A DNA stretch of 64,000 bases from JAFGAV01 sp041479055 (GTDB lineage Bacteria; Acidobacteriota; Aminicenantia; Aminicenantales; JAFGAV01). Location: positions 1,550,001 through 1,614,000 of the forward strand of contig OY969762.1 in the NCBI GenBank assembly GCA_963702835.1, written 5' to 3'. The notes beneath the pieces are model-generated. The model was not told the origin of the DNA, made no database searches, and was given only the letters and a program-made list of their open reading frames with translations. Shown one piece after another: positions 8,635 through 17,585 of this stretch; positions within the stretch are counted from its first letter, which is position 1; every line of letters begins with the position of its first letter. Made by a program: the position numbers and the translations under genes.

Positions 8635-9162
8635 ATGGAAACGCTCTCTCTTCTCGTTTTGATCTTCTTATCCATGTTCGCCTATTCCGCCGGGGCTGTC
8701 TCCGTCGGCAAAAAATACGAAGAACCGAAGCCGGGGATAACGGACTTATTTTTCATGCTGCTCATCTGGGCGGCCGCGATCTTTAGCCGAAAAGGCCTGG
8801 ACTGGAACAAATGGCTTCTGACCTGCGGATGGGTCGCCTTGGCTTATCTGACCGGCCGGCTGAGTTCCCTTCTTAGAAAACTCACGGTGAGGCAGGCCGG
8901 GCCCGCTTCCGATAAGCCGGCCGAGCCGGCTCACAGAGTCAAGAAACTATGGCTCACCTGGAAGGCCTTATCAAAAAGATCCGGGAATTTCCAAAGCCGG
9001 CTGATCCTATCCTACTTCTTCTTCCTGTGTGTGACTCCTTTCGGCCTGGGCGTTAAAATCTTCGGGGACCCCTTGAGGCTCAGGCAGGGAGAAAAAACAT
9101 CTTACTGGCTCCCCAAAAAAGATACGGCCGGCGACGTTGAACAATCCCGGAAGCAGTTCTGA
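8635..9162 (+). CDS. Small membrane protein of carbamoyltransferase cluster (SxtJ-like?)
   Basis: 175 residues with three or four hydrophobic segments: residues ~2-22, ~36-50, ~58-78 and ~122-142 (SRLILSYFFFLCVTPFGLGV). The C-terminal half, WKALSKRSGNFQSRLILSYF and FGDPLRL, is of the type commonly encoded beside environmental NodU/CmcH-like carbamoyltransferases, where small membrane proteins such as SxtJ-like ones occur; I cannot assign a family with certainty. The stop codon overlaps the carbamoyltransferase start (TGATG), indicating translational coupling and a shared role. Function unknown. Confidence 0.7.
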   Translation: METLSLLVLIFLSMFAYSAGAVSVGKKYEEPKPGITDLFFMLLIWAAAIFSRKGLDWNKWLLTCGWVALAYLTGRLSSLLRKLTVRQAGPASDKPAEPAHRVKKLWLTWKALSKRSGNFQSRLILSYFFFLCVTPFGLGVKIFGDPLRLRQGEKTSYWLPKKDTAGDVEQSRKQF

Positions 9163-10937
9163 TGCACATTCTGGGAATTTCCTGTTTTTACCATGACGCG
9201 GCCGCCGCCCTCATTAGGGACGGAACGCTTCTGGCCGCAGCCGAGGAAGAAAGATTCACCCGGATCAAGCATGACTTCAGCTTCCCCAGGAACTCCATAA
9301 AATTTTGCCTGAGCTGGGCCGGCCTTTCGGCCCGGGACCTGGACTACGTGATCTTTTACGAGAAGCCTTTCCATAAGTTCGACCGCATTCTGATGACAAC
9401 GCTCCAGGGCTATCCCCGGTCCTGGAAATCTTTCCGGGAGGCCATGATCAACTGGCTGGGAGACAAGCTGTGGGTCAAGAGCCTTATCAAAAACGAGCTG
9501 GATATGGAGGACAACAAAATACTCTTCAGCGAGCACCATATGTCCCATGCGGCCAGCGCCTTTTATGCTTCCCCCTTTGAAGAGGCCGCCATCCTGACCG
9601 TGGACGGCGTCGGCGAATGGACCACCGCCGCCCTGGGCCGGGGAAAAGGAACGCACCTCCAACTGCTCAAAGAGATCCCCTTCCCCCATTCGCTCGGCCT
9701 TCTGTACAGCGCTTTTACGGCCTTCCTGGGCTTTCAAATCAACGAGGGGGAATACAAGGTTATGGGCATGGCGCCTTACGGGCGGCCCCTCTATGCCGAA
9801 AAAATCAACGACAAGCTCATCCATGTCGGCCAGGACGGGTCTTTCCGGTTGAACATGGATTACTTCTCTTATCATTACTCCGATGAAAAGACATTCAATT
9901 CCAAATTCGAGGGACTCTTCGGAAAGCCCAGGAATCCCGAAATGCATTTTTTCACGTCGCGGATGAGATACCCTTCCTACTTTGGAGACAGGCCTTTGAA
10001 CACCGGCGAACTCTGCCGTCAGAATGAGCACTACGCCGACGTGGCCGCCAGCATTCAGAAGGTCACCGAAGAGGTTCTTCTGAAAATGGTCCGCTCCCTC
10101 CACCGGGAGACGGGACTCACCAAACTCTGCCTGGCCGGGGGAGTGGCCCTCAATTCGGTGGCCAACGGGAGAATCCTCAGGGAAACTCCCTTCCGGGAGC
10201 TGTTCATCCAGCCGGCCGCCGGGGACAGCGGGGGCGCCCTGGGAGCGGCTCTCTATGCCTACCACGGCCTCCTGGGCCGGCCGCGGACATTCGTCCTGGA
10301 GCACGCCTATTGGGGCCAAGCCTACACGGAAAAAGAGATCAGAGAATTTCTGGAGGAGAGCGGTCACCCCTACCAGTACATTCCGGATGAGCCGTCGCTG
10401 GTGGACAGGGTGGTGGGGGCGCTCCTCAAGGAAAAAGTGGTCGGGTTTTTCCAGGGGAGATTCGAATGGGGCCCCCGGGCCCTGGGCAACAGAAGCATCC
10501 TGGCCGACCCGAGGGGCGAGGAGATGAAAGATGTGGTGAACATCAAAATCAAGTTCCGCGAGCCGTTTAGGCCTTTTGCCCCCGTCATCCTGGAAAAAAA
10601 TGTTTCAGATTTTTTTGGCGATGACAACCTCGCCAGACAGTATCCGGCCAGGTACATGCTCTTGGTCATGCCGCTCAAAGAAGACAAGGCCGCCTCCATC
10701 GGCGCCGTTAATCATCTGGGGACGGGCCGGCTCCAGACGATCCGCCCAGAGTGGAATCCTCGCTACTACCGGATCGTCGAAGAGTTCGGGAAAGCCACCG
10801 GAATACCCGTGCTCCTCAATACCTCCTTCAACCTCAGGGGCGAACCGATCGTCAATACTCCGGCCGATGCCTTCCGCACCTTCCTCCACAGCGGCCTTGA
10901 TGTCCTGGTCCTGGAAAATTTCTGGATAGAGAAATAG
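9162..10937 (+). CDS. Carbamoyltransferase (NodU/CmcH family)
   Basis: 591 residues, full length for the family. The N-terminal ASKHA-like domain (LGISCFYHDAAAALIRDG, AAEEERFTRIKHD) makes carbamoyl-adenylate from carbamoyl phosphate and ATP, and the C-terminal domain (FQGRFEWGPRALGNRSIL) transfers the carbamoyl group to a hydroxyl. His residues of the YHDA and EHHMSHA blocks are present. Targets in characterised relatives are antibiotics, Nod factors or toxins; here the neighbours are envelope proteins, so a surface glycan or lipid is a plausible acceptor (inference). Coupled to the upstream membrane protein by a 1-base overlap and followed within 1 base by the DUF5989 gene. Confidence 0.95.
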   Translation: MHILGISCFYHDAAAALIRDGTLLAAAEEERFTRIKHDFSFPRNSIKFCLSWAGLSARDLDYVIFYEKPFHKFDRILMTTLQGYPRSWKSFREAMINWLGDKLWVKSLIKNELDMEDNKILFSEHHMSHAASAFYASPFEEAAILTVDGVGEWTTAALGRGKGTHLQLLKEIPFPHSLGLLYSAFTAFLGFQINEGEYKVMGMAPYGRPLYAEKINDKLIHVGQDGSFRLNMDYFSYHYSDEKTFNSKFEGLFGKPRNPEMHFFTSRMRYPSYFGDRPLNTGELCRQNEHYADVAASIQKVTEEVLLKMVRSLHRETGLTKLCLAGGVALNSVANGRILRETPFRELFIQPAAGDSGGALGAALYAYHGLLGRPRTFVLEHAYWGQAYTEKEIREFLEESGHPYQYIPDEPSLVDRVVGALLKEKVVGFFQGRFEWGPRALGNRSILADPRGEEMKDVVNIKIKFREPFRPFAPVILEKNVSDFFGDDNLARQYPARYMLLVMPLKEDKAASIGAVNHLGTGRLQTIRPEWNPRYYRIVEEFGKATGIPVLLNTSFNLRGEPIVNTPADAFRTFLHSGLDVLVLENFWIEK

Positions 10938-10938
10938 C

Positions 10939-11109
10939 GTGAAAAAATTCCTGAGCAAATTTTCTATTCTTGGGGAATTCCTGGCCTTTCTGTGGAAGCG
11001 AAAATTATGGTGGCTCATACCCCTGATGGTATTGCTCCTCCTTATCGGATTCCTTCTTCTTTTCGCCCAGAGTTCGGCCATCGCTCCCTTCATCTATTCT
11101 CTTTTTTGA
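10939..11109 (+). CDS. DUF5989 family small membrane protein
   Basis: A 56-residue ORF beginning with GTG one base after the carbamoyltransferase stop. The translation starts VKKFLSKFSILGEFLAFLW and has a central KRKLWWLIPLMVLLLLIGF membrane segment and the ending SSAIAPFIYSLF. This matches the DUF5989 pattern (LGEF..FL..RKKWWL.P and Q.SA.APFIY.LF), a family that habitually lies next to carbamoyltransferases. One transmembrane helix is predicted. Its position makes it the third member of the operon; function unknown, perhaps a membrane anchor for the enzyme. Confidence 0.85.
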   Translation: MKKFLSKFSILGEFLAFLWKRKLWWLIPLMVLLLLIGFLLLFAQSSAIAPFIYSLF

Positions 11110-11220
11110 ACTTATTCTATTTTATAGATTCTATGACGAATTTTGTGGTTACCTGTCCATTGGTGAAGAGGGGCTGGGGGAGGAGCGAGGCGACATGAGC
11201 GGTTTAGCCACGAAATCTCT

Positions 11221-11368
11221 TTGGAGGGGGAACCCGCTTCGCGTTTCCCCCTTCCAACGGGAGCTGCGCTCCCTGCCTCCCTTTCTCGGGCGCGGCTCCA
11301 GCCGCGCCCTGCGACCAAGGGGACGTCTCCCCTTGGAACCCCTGACGATCGGCTAGGCGCCGATCGTC
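11221..11368. repeat. Dispersed multi-hairpin repeat R2, copy 1
   Basis: Fills most of the 343-base gap 11110-11452. It is a chain of stem-loops: a long stem 11221-11257 (TTGGAGGGGGAA with TTCCCCCTTCCAA), GGGAGC-TGC-GCTCCC at 11259-11273, GGGCGCGGCT with AGCCGCGCCC at 11288-11309, CCAAGGGG with CCCCTTGG at 11315-11336, and GACGATCGG with CCGATCGTC at 11344-11368. The backbone is shared with the copy at 28298-28435, while stems II, III and V differ in sequence and size. An ORF through it (11221-11415) is not considered real. Confidence 0.8.
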
Positions 11369-11401
11369 GATGGATTTCGAAGGATTCTGACATATTTTAT
11401 A

Positions 11402-11431
11402 TTGACAAAGCCTAATCATTCTGGATATTTT
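11402..11431 (+). promoter_or_regulatory. Promoter of the sulfatase-like/TPR gene
   Basis: TTGACA at 11402-11407, 18-base spacer, TATTTT at 11426-11431. The start codon at 11453 follows about 15 bases after the expected transcript start, with only a weak ribosome binding site, so the leader is very short. Confidence 0.55.
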
Positions 11432-11452
11432 GGACTTCCTGGCAGAAATAGA

Positions 11453-13861
11453 ATGAGGCGAGCTTTTTCAGCTATCTCCCCGCTGGCCTTGCTGGCCGCT
11501 GTCCTCATCTTTCAGCCCGGCTGCCGCCAGGGGAATCAGATTCCCAGGCTGAAAAAAAACGCAGACATCAACCTGCTACTCATCACCATTGATTCCTGGA
11601 GAGCCGACCGGCTGGCCGCTTTCGGCTTAGGCAAGGCCCGAACCCCCAACCTTGACCGGCTGGCGGAAAACGGGATCGCCTTCAGGAACTGCTATGCCGC
11701 CGCCCCGCTGACCCTCCCCTCCCACTGCACCCTCATGACCGGGCGGGAACCCCTGGCCCACCGGGTCCGCAACAACGGCCCCGACGTCCTGCCCGCCGCG
11801 GAGCAAACCTGGGCGGAAGTGATGAAAAGCCACAACTTCGAGACCTATGCCCTGGTGTCTTCCTATGCCCTCCATTCCAAATTCGGGTTGAAGCAGGGGT
11901 TTGACGCCTATGACGATTCACTCCATCTCGGCCAGATCATTAACACGGCCAACACGGCCATTCCCGCCGACATGGTTTTTCTCAGGTTCCGCTCCTGGCT
12001 GGAACAGAGAACCCCCCAAAAATTTTTTGCTTGGGTCAATTTCAGCGACCCCCAGGCCCCCCATCAGCCGCCCCCCGAATACGCCCAAGCAGATGAAAAC
12101 GACCCGTACGGCGGCGAGCTGGCCTTTGTCGATCATTTTATCGGCGAAATAATGAACATCCTGGAAACCAAGAAGCTTACCGGCCGGACCGTGGTTGTCC
12201 TGGCCGGCAGCCATGGCGAATCCTTGCGTGAACACGGGGAGTTTGGCCACGGGCTGTTCGGCTATGAGGAAACGCTGAAGGTCCCCCTGATTCTATACAG
12301 CCCCGCGGTTTTCACTAAAAAACAAATCGTCGACCGCCGCGTCCGCCTGCTGGATGTTATGCCTACCCTGCTTGAACTGTTCAGGATGGAAATCCCGGCC
12401 GGGGTGCAGGGAGAAAGTCTTTGGCCTCTGCTCTCCCCCCCAAAAAAGAATCAAGAAACAGAACGGCCGGTGTATTTTGAAAGCTGGTACGGATTCGAGG
12501 AAATGGGCCTGGCCCCTTTGACCGGCCTCATCAGCAGCCATTACAAGTTTATCTCTCTGCCGGAGGCCGAACTCTATGACCTGCGGGCCGATCCGGCCGA
12601 AAGGCATAACCTGGCCCTCCAGGAAAATGCCCTGGCCGGAAAGATGAAGAGCTTGCTGCAGGCTTATCAAGACAGTCATGCGGACGGAAAACCGGGAGGG
12701 CCAAGGGAAGTCCAGGGCCTTGACCCGAAAAAAGGAATCGAAGCCATCGATCAACTGCTGAAAGCGGAGCAGATGATCTTGGCCAATAAGCTGGCTGAAG
12801 CTGAAAAAGAGCTGCAGGTCATCAGCCGGAACACGGAAGGCCGGAAATGGCCCCTGCTTTTTGATTATCTTTATCTTCTCTACCAGAAAAAAAATGACCC
12901 GGGCCGGATGGAGGAGACGTTAAAGCAAGCAGCCCAAAAATATCCGGACCTCAGCCGATTCGGGATCACCCTGGCCCAGCTCTATTCCAATACCGGCCGG
13001 CTGGCTGAGGCCGAAAGGATCTGCCTGGAGGAGCTGGCCAGGGATCCCCTCCTGAGCCAGGCTCATATCCTGCTGGGAAAAATTTACCAGAAAAGGGGCG
13101 AGGCCGGGCCGGCCCTCTCTCACCTGGAAAGAGCCTTGGAACTGGAACCCCTGAATTTCTCCCTGCAAGTGGAGTATGCTTCCCAGCTGGCCGAGCTCGG
13201 GCAAAGGGACAAGTCTTTGGAAATTCTGGAAAATATTTTGAAAAGCCGCTCCCTGGCGGCTGACTCGGAGAGCGCCGCGCTCAAGGCCGACCTGGCCGGA
13301 ATCCTGATGAAAATCGGCGAAACGGAGATGGCCCATACGTTGCTCCTGGACATTGTGGCCAACGGCCAGGGCACAAGCAGGGTCTGGACCCAGATCGGGC
13401 TGGGATACCTCAATAAAGGAAATCTGGAAAAGGCCCTGGAGGCTCTGGAAAAAGCCCTCTCTCTGGACCGCAACAATGCCCTGGCCCTGAGCGGCATGGG
13501 CACTTTCTTCCTGACCCTCTACCGGGCGCAAAAACAGAAGGATAATCTGGAAAATGCGATGGCCTATTACAGCCGGGCCAAGGAAGTTTCCCCTCAGATG
13601 GTAGCGGCCTGGAACGGCCTGGGGGTAGCCTCCCGCTATGCCGGCGATAAGGAAAAGGCTATTGCCTACTGGAAGCAGGCTGTGCAGATCGACCCCGGTT
13701 TCACCAACACCTACTTCAACCTAGGTATTACGCTCATGGAAGCGGGCCGACGACAAGAAGCCCTTCTCTATTTGAACACCTGCCGGGAAAAATATTCGGC
13801 CAGGCTCAGCCCCAGCGAAAAACAACAGTTGGACACCCTGATCTCGGAAGCGAGACAATGA
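11453..13861 (+). CDS. Alkaline-phosphatase-superfamily (sulfatase-like) lipoprotein with TPRs
   Basis: 802 residues. A lipoprotein signal with lipobox QPGC (residue ~24) precedes a sulfatase-fold domain (~35-400): metal-binding NLLLITIDSWRADRL (D47), the nucleophile block TLPSHCTLMTG (T87 to G97), VVVLAGSHGESLREHGEFGHG, and ELYDLRADPAERHNL. The formylglycine cysteine of true sulfatases (CxPSR) is replaced by Thr87, as in phosphatase/phosphotransferase-type members, so sulfate-ester hydrolysis is doubtful. The C-terminal half (~430-800) is a chain of about ten TPRs. It begins a second transcription unit behind the carbamoyltransferase operon and is followed 25 bases later by an SGNH/TPR gene. 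A surface-glycan or lipid modifying role is inferred. Confidence 0.88.
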   Translation: MRRAFSAISPLALLAAVLIFQPGCRQGNQIPRLKKNADINLLLITIDSWRADRLAAFGLGKARTPNLDRLAENGIAFRNCYAAAPLTLPSHCTLMTGREPLAHRVRNNGPDVLPAAEQTWAEVMKSHNFETYALVSSYALHSKFGLKQGFDAYDDSLHLGQIINTANTAIPADMVFLRFRSWLEQRTPQKFFAWVNFSDPQAPHQPPPEYAQADENDPYGGELAFVDHFIGEIMNILETKKLTGRTVVVLAGSHGESLREHGEFGHGLFGYEETLKVPLILYSPAVFTKKQIVDRRVRLLDVMPTLLELFRMEIPAGVQGESLWPLLSPPKKNQETERPVYFESWYGFEEMGLAPLTGLISSHYKFISLPEAELYDLRADPAERHNLALQENALAGKMKSLLQAYQDSHADGKPGGPREVQGLDPKKGIEAIDQLLKAEQMILANKLAEAEKELQVISRNTEGRKWPLLFDYLYLLYQKKNDPGRMEETLKQAAQKYPDLSRFGITLAQLYSNTGRLAEAERICLEELARDPLLSQAHILLGKIYQKRGEAGPALSHLERALELEPLNFSLQVEYASQLAELGQRDKSLEILENILKSRSLAADSESAALKADLAGILMKIGETEMAHTLLLDIVANGQGTSRVWTQIGLGYLNKGNLEKALEALEKALSLDRNNALALSGMGTFFLTLYRAQKQKDNLENAMAYYSRAKEVSPQMVAAWNGLGVASRYAGDKEKAIAYWKQAVQIDPGFTNTYFNLGITLMEAGRRQEALLYLNTCREKYSARLSPSEKQQLDTLISEARQ

Positions 13862-13886
13862 GCCAAGCAAGACCGGGCAGGCCCCT

Positions 13887-16031
13887 ATGACCAAAAAGCC
13901 CCGTTTGCGCCTGTGGGCCTTTCGCCTCCTGGCCGCCATCCTGGTTCCCCTGCTTCTCCTGGGCCTGCTGGAGCTGGGGCTGCGGATCTCCGGGTATGGT
14001 TTTAATCCCGCGCCGATAATCCCCTATCAACTGAACGGCCGCCGGGCTTACTGCGACAACTACAAGTTCCCCTGGCGTTTCTTTCCCCGCGCCATCTCCC
14101 GAGATTTCGACCCTTTCCTCTTCCCGGCCAAAAAACCGGAAAATACTTACCGGATATTCATCCTGGGCAGTTCGGCAGCCCAGGGCCTTCCCGACGGATC
14201 GTTCAGTTTCGGCCGTATCCTGGAGGCCATGCTGCGGGAAGCCTTCCCCTCCCTAAAATTCGAGGTCATCAATACGGCCCTGACCGCGGTCAATTCCCAC
14301 GTGGCTTTGCCCCTGGCCCGAGAGTGCGTCCGCCGTCAGGCCGACCTGCTGATCGTTTACATGGGCAACAACGAGGTGGTGGGGCCCTACGGCCCCGGAA
14401 CCGTATTCAACCCCTTCTCTTCCAGCCTGGGGCTCATTCGCTTCAACATAGCCCTCAAAACCTTGCGCCTGGGGCAACTCATCAGCGGATTGTTCCAGGC
14501 AACTTCGCCGGGAAAGAACGCTCCCCGCGTCTGGCGGGGGATGGAAATGTTCCTGCACAGACAGGTCCCGGCCGATGACCCCCGGCTGGAAGCCGTTTAC
14601 CGTCATTTTAAAAAAAATCTTGAGGACATCAGGCTCACGGCCCAAAGTCGCGGTTGCCCGATCATATTCTGTACGGTCGCCTCGAACCTTAAAGACTGTC
14701 CTCCCTTGGCCTCTCAACACCGCCGGGATTTAGCCGCGGGGCGCCGGGAAGAATGGGAGGGTTTCTATCGCCGGGGAATTGATAAAGAGGCCTCCGCTGA
14801 TAGGGCCGCGGCCATGGGGGATTATCTGTCCGCGGCGGCCATCGACCAAAACTATGCCGACCTGTATTTTCGGCTGGGACGCAGCTATTGGCAGTCGGGC
14901 GATTATGAACAATCCCGCCTGTCCTTCCTGAAAGCCAGGGACCTGGATACTCTGCGTTTCCGGGCGGACAGCACAATCAACCGCTGCCTCCGGGAAATAG
15001 CGGCCGGCCGGGAAGGCCAAGGCGTTTATTTTTCGGATATCGAAAATATTTTCGCTGCCGAATCCACCGGCAGCATCCCCGGCCAAGAGCTTTTTCTTGA
15101 CCACGTGCATATGAATTTCAGGGGCAACTATCTCCTGGCCCGGGCCCTGTTCAGCCGGGTCACCTCCCTGCTGCCGGAAAAAATGAAAAGAGCGATCAGC
15201 CCGGCGGCCGGAGTGCCGAGCCCGGAAACATGCGCCGCCCAGCTGGCCTATGGGGACTGGGACCGCTACCAGGTCGCCGCGGAAATGCTGGATGCTTACT
15301 TCCAAGACCCTCCCTTCACCAACCAGCTTGACCATGCCGAACAAATATCAAAAATGGAGCAGGAACTGGGCGGCCTGAGAGCCCGGCTCACCCCCGACGT
15401 CCTGCAAGAATCGGCCGCGCAATACGACCGCGCCATCGGCCAGTGGCCGGAGGACTGGTGGCTGCATTGGAAATACGCCCAGCTGCTCAGCCTGGGCCTG
15501 AACAAAGATCAAGAAGCTGTGGACCATTATCGGGCCGTGGCCAAACTGGCGCCGCACTCTTTCCGGGGATATTACGGGATGGGGTTCATGCAGTACCGGC
15601 TGCACGACGCGGAGGGGGCCATAGCCTCCTGTCTCAAGGCCCTGGCCATAAACCCCACCAAGGCCGAAGTCCAAAATGCCCTGGCCCTGGCCTACCAGCT
15701 GAAGGGCTGGCCGGACAAAGCCGAAGCCCGGTTCAAAAAGGCCATCGAGCTTCAACCCTCTTATGAAACGGCTTACGCAAACTTGGCTCAGTTATACGCC
15801 CGGGGCCATCGTCTCCCAGAGGCCGTCGCCGTTTGCCGCCGGGGATTGGAGGTTGAGCCCGATTCCCCGGAACTATCCCTGGCCCTGGCCGACTCTCTCA
15901 GCCAAATGGGCCGGCGGGAGGAAGCCATCGCCGAATTGAAGAAAGCTCAGAGCCGCGATCCCCGCAATGAGGCCGTGAACCAGAAGCTGAACGAAATGTT
16001 GTGGGAAAAAATCAACAAAAAAATCCCCTAG
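13887..16031 (+). CDS. SGNH-hydrolase-like membrane protein with TPRs
   Basis: 714 residues. An N-terminal signal anchor (FRLLAAILVPLLLLGLLELGL) is followed by an SGNH-type domain: block I as ILGSSAAQG (~residue 92), block III as YMGNNEVVGPYG (~157, the GxND position) and block V as DHVHMN (~405, DxxH). These are the Ser, Asn and Asp/His elements of GDSL/SGNH esterases or acyltransferases. Residues ~300-370 and ~510-710 hold TPRs, including GAIASCLKALAINPTKAEVQN. SGNH proteins with this anchor occur in carbamoyltransferase/DUF5989 clusters, which suggests it modifies the same substrate (inference). Tightly linked to the sulfatase-like gene upstream. Confidence 0.85.
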   Translation: MTKKPRLRLWAFRLLAAILVPLLLLGLLELGLRISGYGFNPAPIIPYQLNGRRAYCDNYKFPWRFFPRAISRDFDPFLFPAKKPENTYRIFILGSSAAQGLPDGSFSFGRILEAMLREAFPSLKFEVINTALTAVNSHVALPLARECVRRQADLLIVYMGNNEVVGPYGPGTVFNPFSSSLGLIRFNIALKTLRLGQLISGLFQATSPGKNAPRVWRGMEMFLHRQVPADDPRLEAVYRHFKKNLEDIRLTAQSRGCPIIFCTVASNLKDCPPLASQHRRDLAAGRREEWEGFYRRGIDKEASADRAAAMGDYLSAAAIDQNYADLYFRLGRSYWQSGDYEQSRLSFLKARDLDTLRFRADSTINRCLREIAAGREGQGVYFSDIENIFAAESTGSIPGQELFLDHVHMNFRGNYLLARALFSRVTSLLPEKMKRAISPAAGVPSPETCAAQLAYGDWDRYQVAAEMLDAYFQDPPFTNQLDHAEQISKMEQELGGLRARLTPDVLQESAAQYDRAIGQWPEDWWLHWKYAQLLSLGLNKDQEAVDHYRAVAKLAPHSFRGYYGMGFMQYRLHDAEGAIASCLKALAINPTKAEVQNALALAYQLKGWPDKAEARFKKAIELQPSYETAYANLAQLYARGHRLPEAVAVCRRGLEVEPDSPELSLALADSLSQMGRREEAIAELKKAQSRDPRNEAVNQKLNEMLWEKINKKIP

Positions 16032-16099
16032 AAGCCCCTCACCAAACTTTTCCCCTCATTTTTTCGGCGAACCGCTGTCCAAAAGGATAGAGGTGCCCA

Positions 16100-17417
16100 A
16101 TGCTCAAACACATCCGCCGGGCGGCCATCCGGGCCGCTGGGCTTGCCTTCCTGATGAGCCTGGCCTTTGCCAGCAGCGTGCCCGATGAATATCAGGACCT
16201 GTTCATCCATCTGAACACATATCTGACCACCCTCCACCAGGACCTTGACCGGAGGTGGGACCACCAGCTCCATCCCGGCTTCATCCCCATGGCCGGCCTC
16301 CTGCCGGCCAACAGCAACAGCGGGCTGGACTTATTGAGGGAAGGGAACCTGGAGATGACCGGCCTCTTTATCGAACGGCTGCGGGAAATGGGCTGCCGGG
16401 GAGTTCAGCTCGACATCCAGTTCCCGGTCCTGGACCCCAACTATTACATATTCGCCAAAGCGCGCGGCCTCCTGCCGGCTTCCAGCCCCGGGGCCGCCGA
16501 GATGCTGGCCTACTACAAAGCCGTCGTCCAGGAGGTCCGTCGCCAGGGACTGAAACTGTCGATAGAAAGCCAGGTTGTTTTCACTCAGCCCACCTTCTCC
16601 TCCTTGCCCGTGGCCGAATACTACGGATATTTCGATGCCGACGGCTGGGCGGGGCTGGCCCGCTACAAGCAATACAAGCTGGACATGCTGAAGACCATCG
16701 CCCTGGAGCTCCGGCCCGATTTCCTGACTATCGGTGACGAGCCCGAGACCGAGATGTGGCTGACCAAAATCCGACTGCTGGCCGACCCTGATAATTATTT
16801 CCAGATGACCATGGAGCTCACCGCCGGCGTGAAGCTGGTGAGGCCGGCCGGGCTCAAGATCGGCAGCGGCTTCCCTCCCCGGGACGGACAACTGGCATTA
16901 CTGGGCTGAACACCTCAGCAGCCTGGACATCGATTTCATCAATATTCACATCTATCCCATCGACGTCTATCCCGACGACAGGCGGGACAACGTCACCCAG
17001 CGGACGCTGGAAGCGGCCGACATGGCCGCCGCCGCCGGCAAGACAATGGCTATGGGCGAAATCTGGCTCTACAAACAGGGCGCCCATGACACCAACGACC
17101 CGGTCGTCCTCTACGGCCGGGACTATTTCGATTTCTGGGAGCCCCTGGACATAAAGTTCCTGTCCTTGATGCTCAAGATTATGCACTTCAAAAAGTTCGA
17201 GTTCATGTCGCCCTTCTGGTCGCTGTTTTTTTTCTCCTACCTGAGCTATGAGGAGGCCCAAACCCTGACCACCGACCAGCGCCAGCGGCTCAACAACCAG
17301 CGGGCCGTGGCCAACCTCCGGGCCGGCGTCTGGAGCGACGTCGGCCGGATGTACAGCCAGATGATCACCCAGGGGCCGGACCTGGACCTGTCCAAGAGAT
17401 CAAAGCTGAAGCACTAG
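16100..17417 (+). pseudogene. Secreted TIM-barrel glycosidase-like protein, frameshifted
   Basis: Two frames together encode one protein of about 439 residues. Frame A (16100-16909) has a signal peptide and a barrel-like sequence with LREMGCRGVQLDIQFP and ELRPDFLTIGDEPETEMW; it breaks after KIGSGFPP. The other frame continues as LPGTDNWHYWAEHLSSLDID and reaches GKTMAMGEIWLYK and a stop at 17417. One surplus base in the C-rich run near 16872-16880 explains the break. The two glutamates (GDEPE, GEIW) sit as an acid/base and nucleophile would in clan GH-A-like barrels; family not identified. Either a sequencing/assembly error or recent inactivation. Confidence 0.65.
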
Positions 17418-17506
17418 TCTGGGAGAAGCCGGCCTTCCAGTTATCGAAGGTTGGCGGCTCGGAACAAGCGCCCTGGCTGCAAAGCCAGATATTTTTTATC
17501 ACCCTC

Positions 17507-17535
17507 TTGACAAATGCCGGAATCATCACTATATT
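17507..17535 (+). promoter_or_regulatory. Strong promoter of the regulator/TonB operon
   Basis: TTGACA (17507-17512), 17-base spacer, TATATT (17530-17535). The transcript would start near 17542, just before or inside the palindrome at 17547-17560, so a repressor bound there would block initiation or early elongation. Confidence 0.75.
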
Positions 17536-17546
17536 TACTTTGTAAT

Positions 17547-17560
17547 TCAAAGTACTTTGA
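17547..17560. promoter_or_regulatory. Perfect palindromic operator candidate
   Basis: TCAAAGTACTTTGA is a perfect 14-bp palindrome placed about 5 bases past the expected transcription start and 13 bases before the ribosome binding site of the first gene. A winged-helix regulator is the second gene of the operon, so autoregulation through this site is the simplest reading (inference). Confidence 0.6.
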
Positions 17561-17585
17561 TTCAAGAATTCATTTGGAGGCGGCT

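Noticed and set aside
11221..11415. An open frame over the R2 repeat beginning EGEPASRFPLPT
   Set aside because: The same peptide appears at 28298 from the other repeat copy; the frame follows the repeat, not a gene, and has no site or family.
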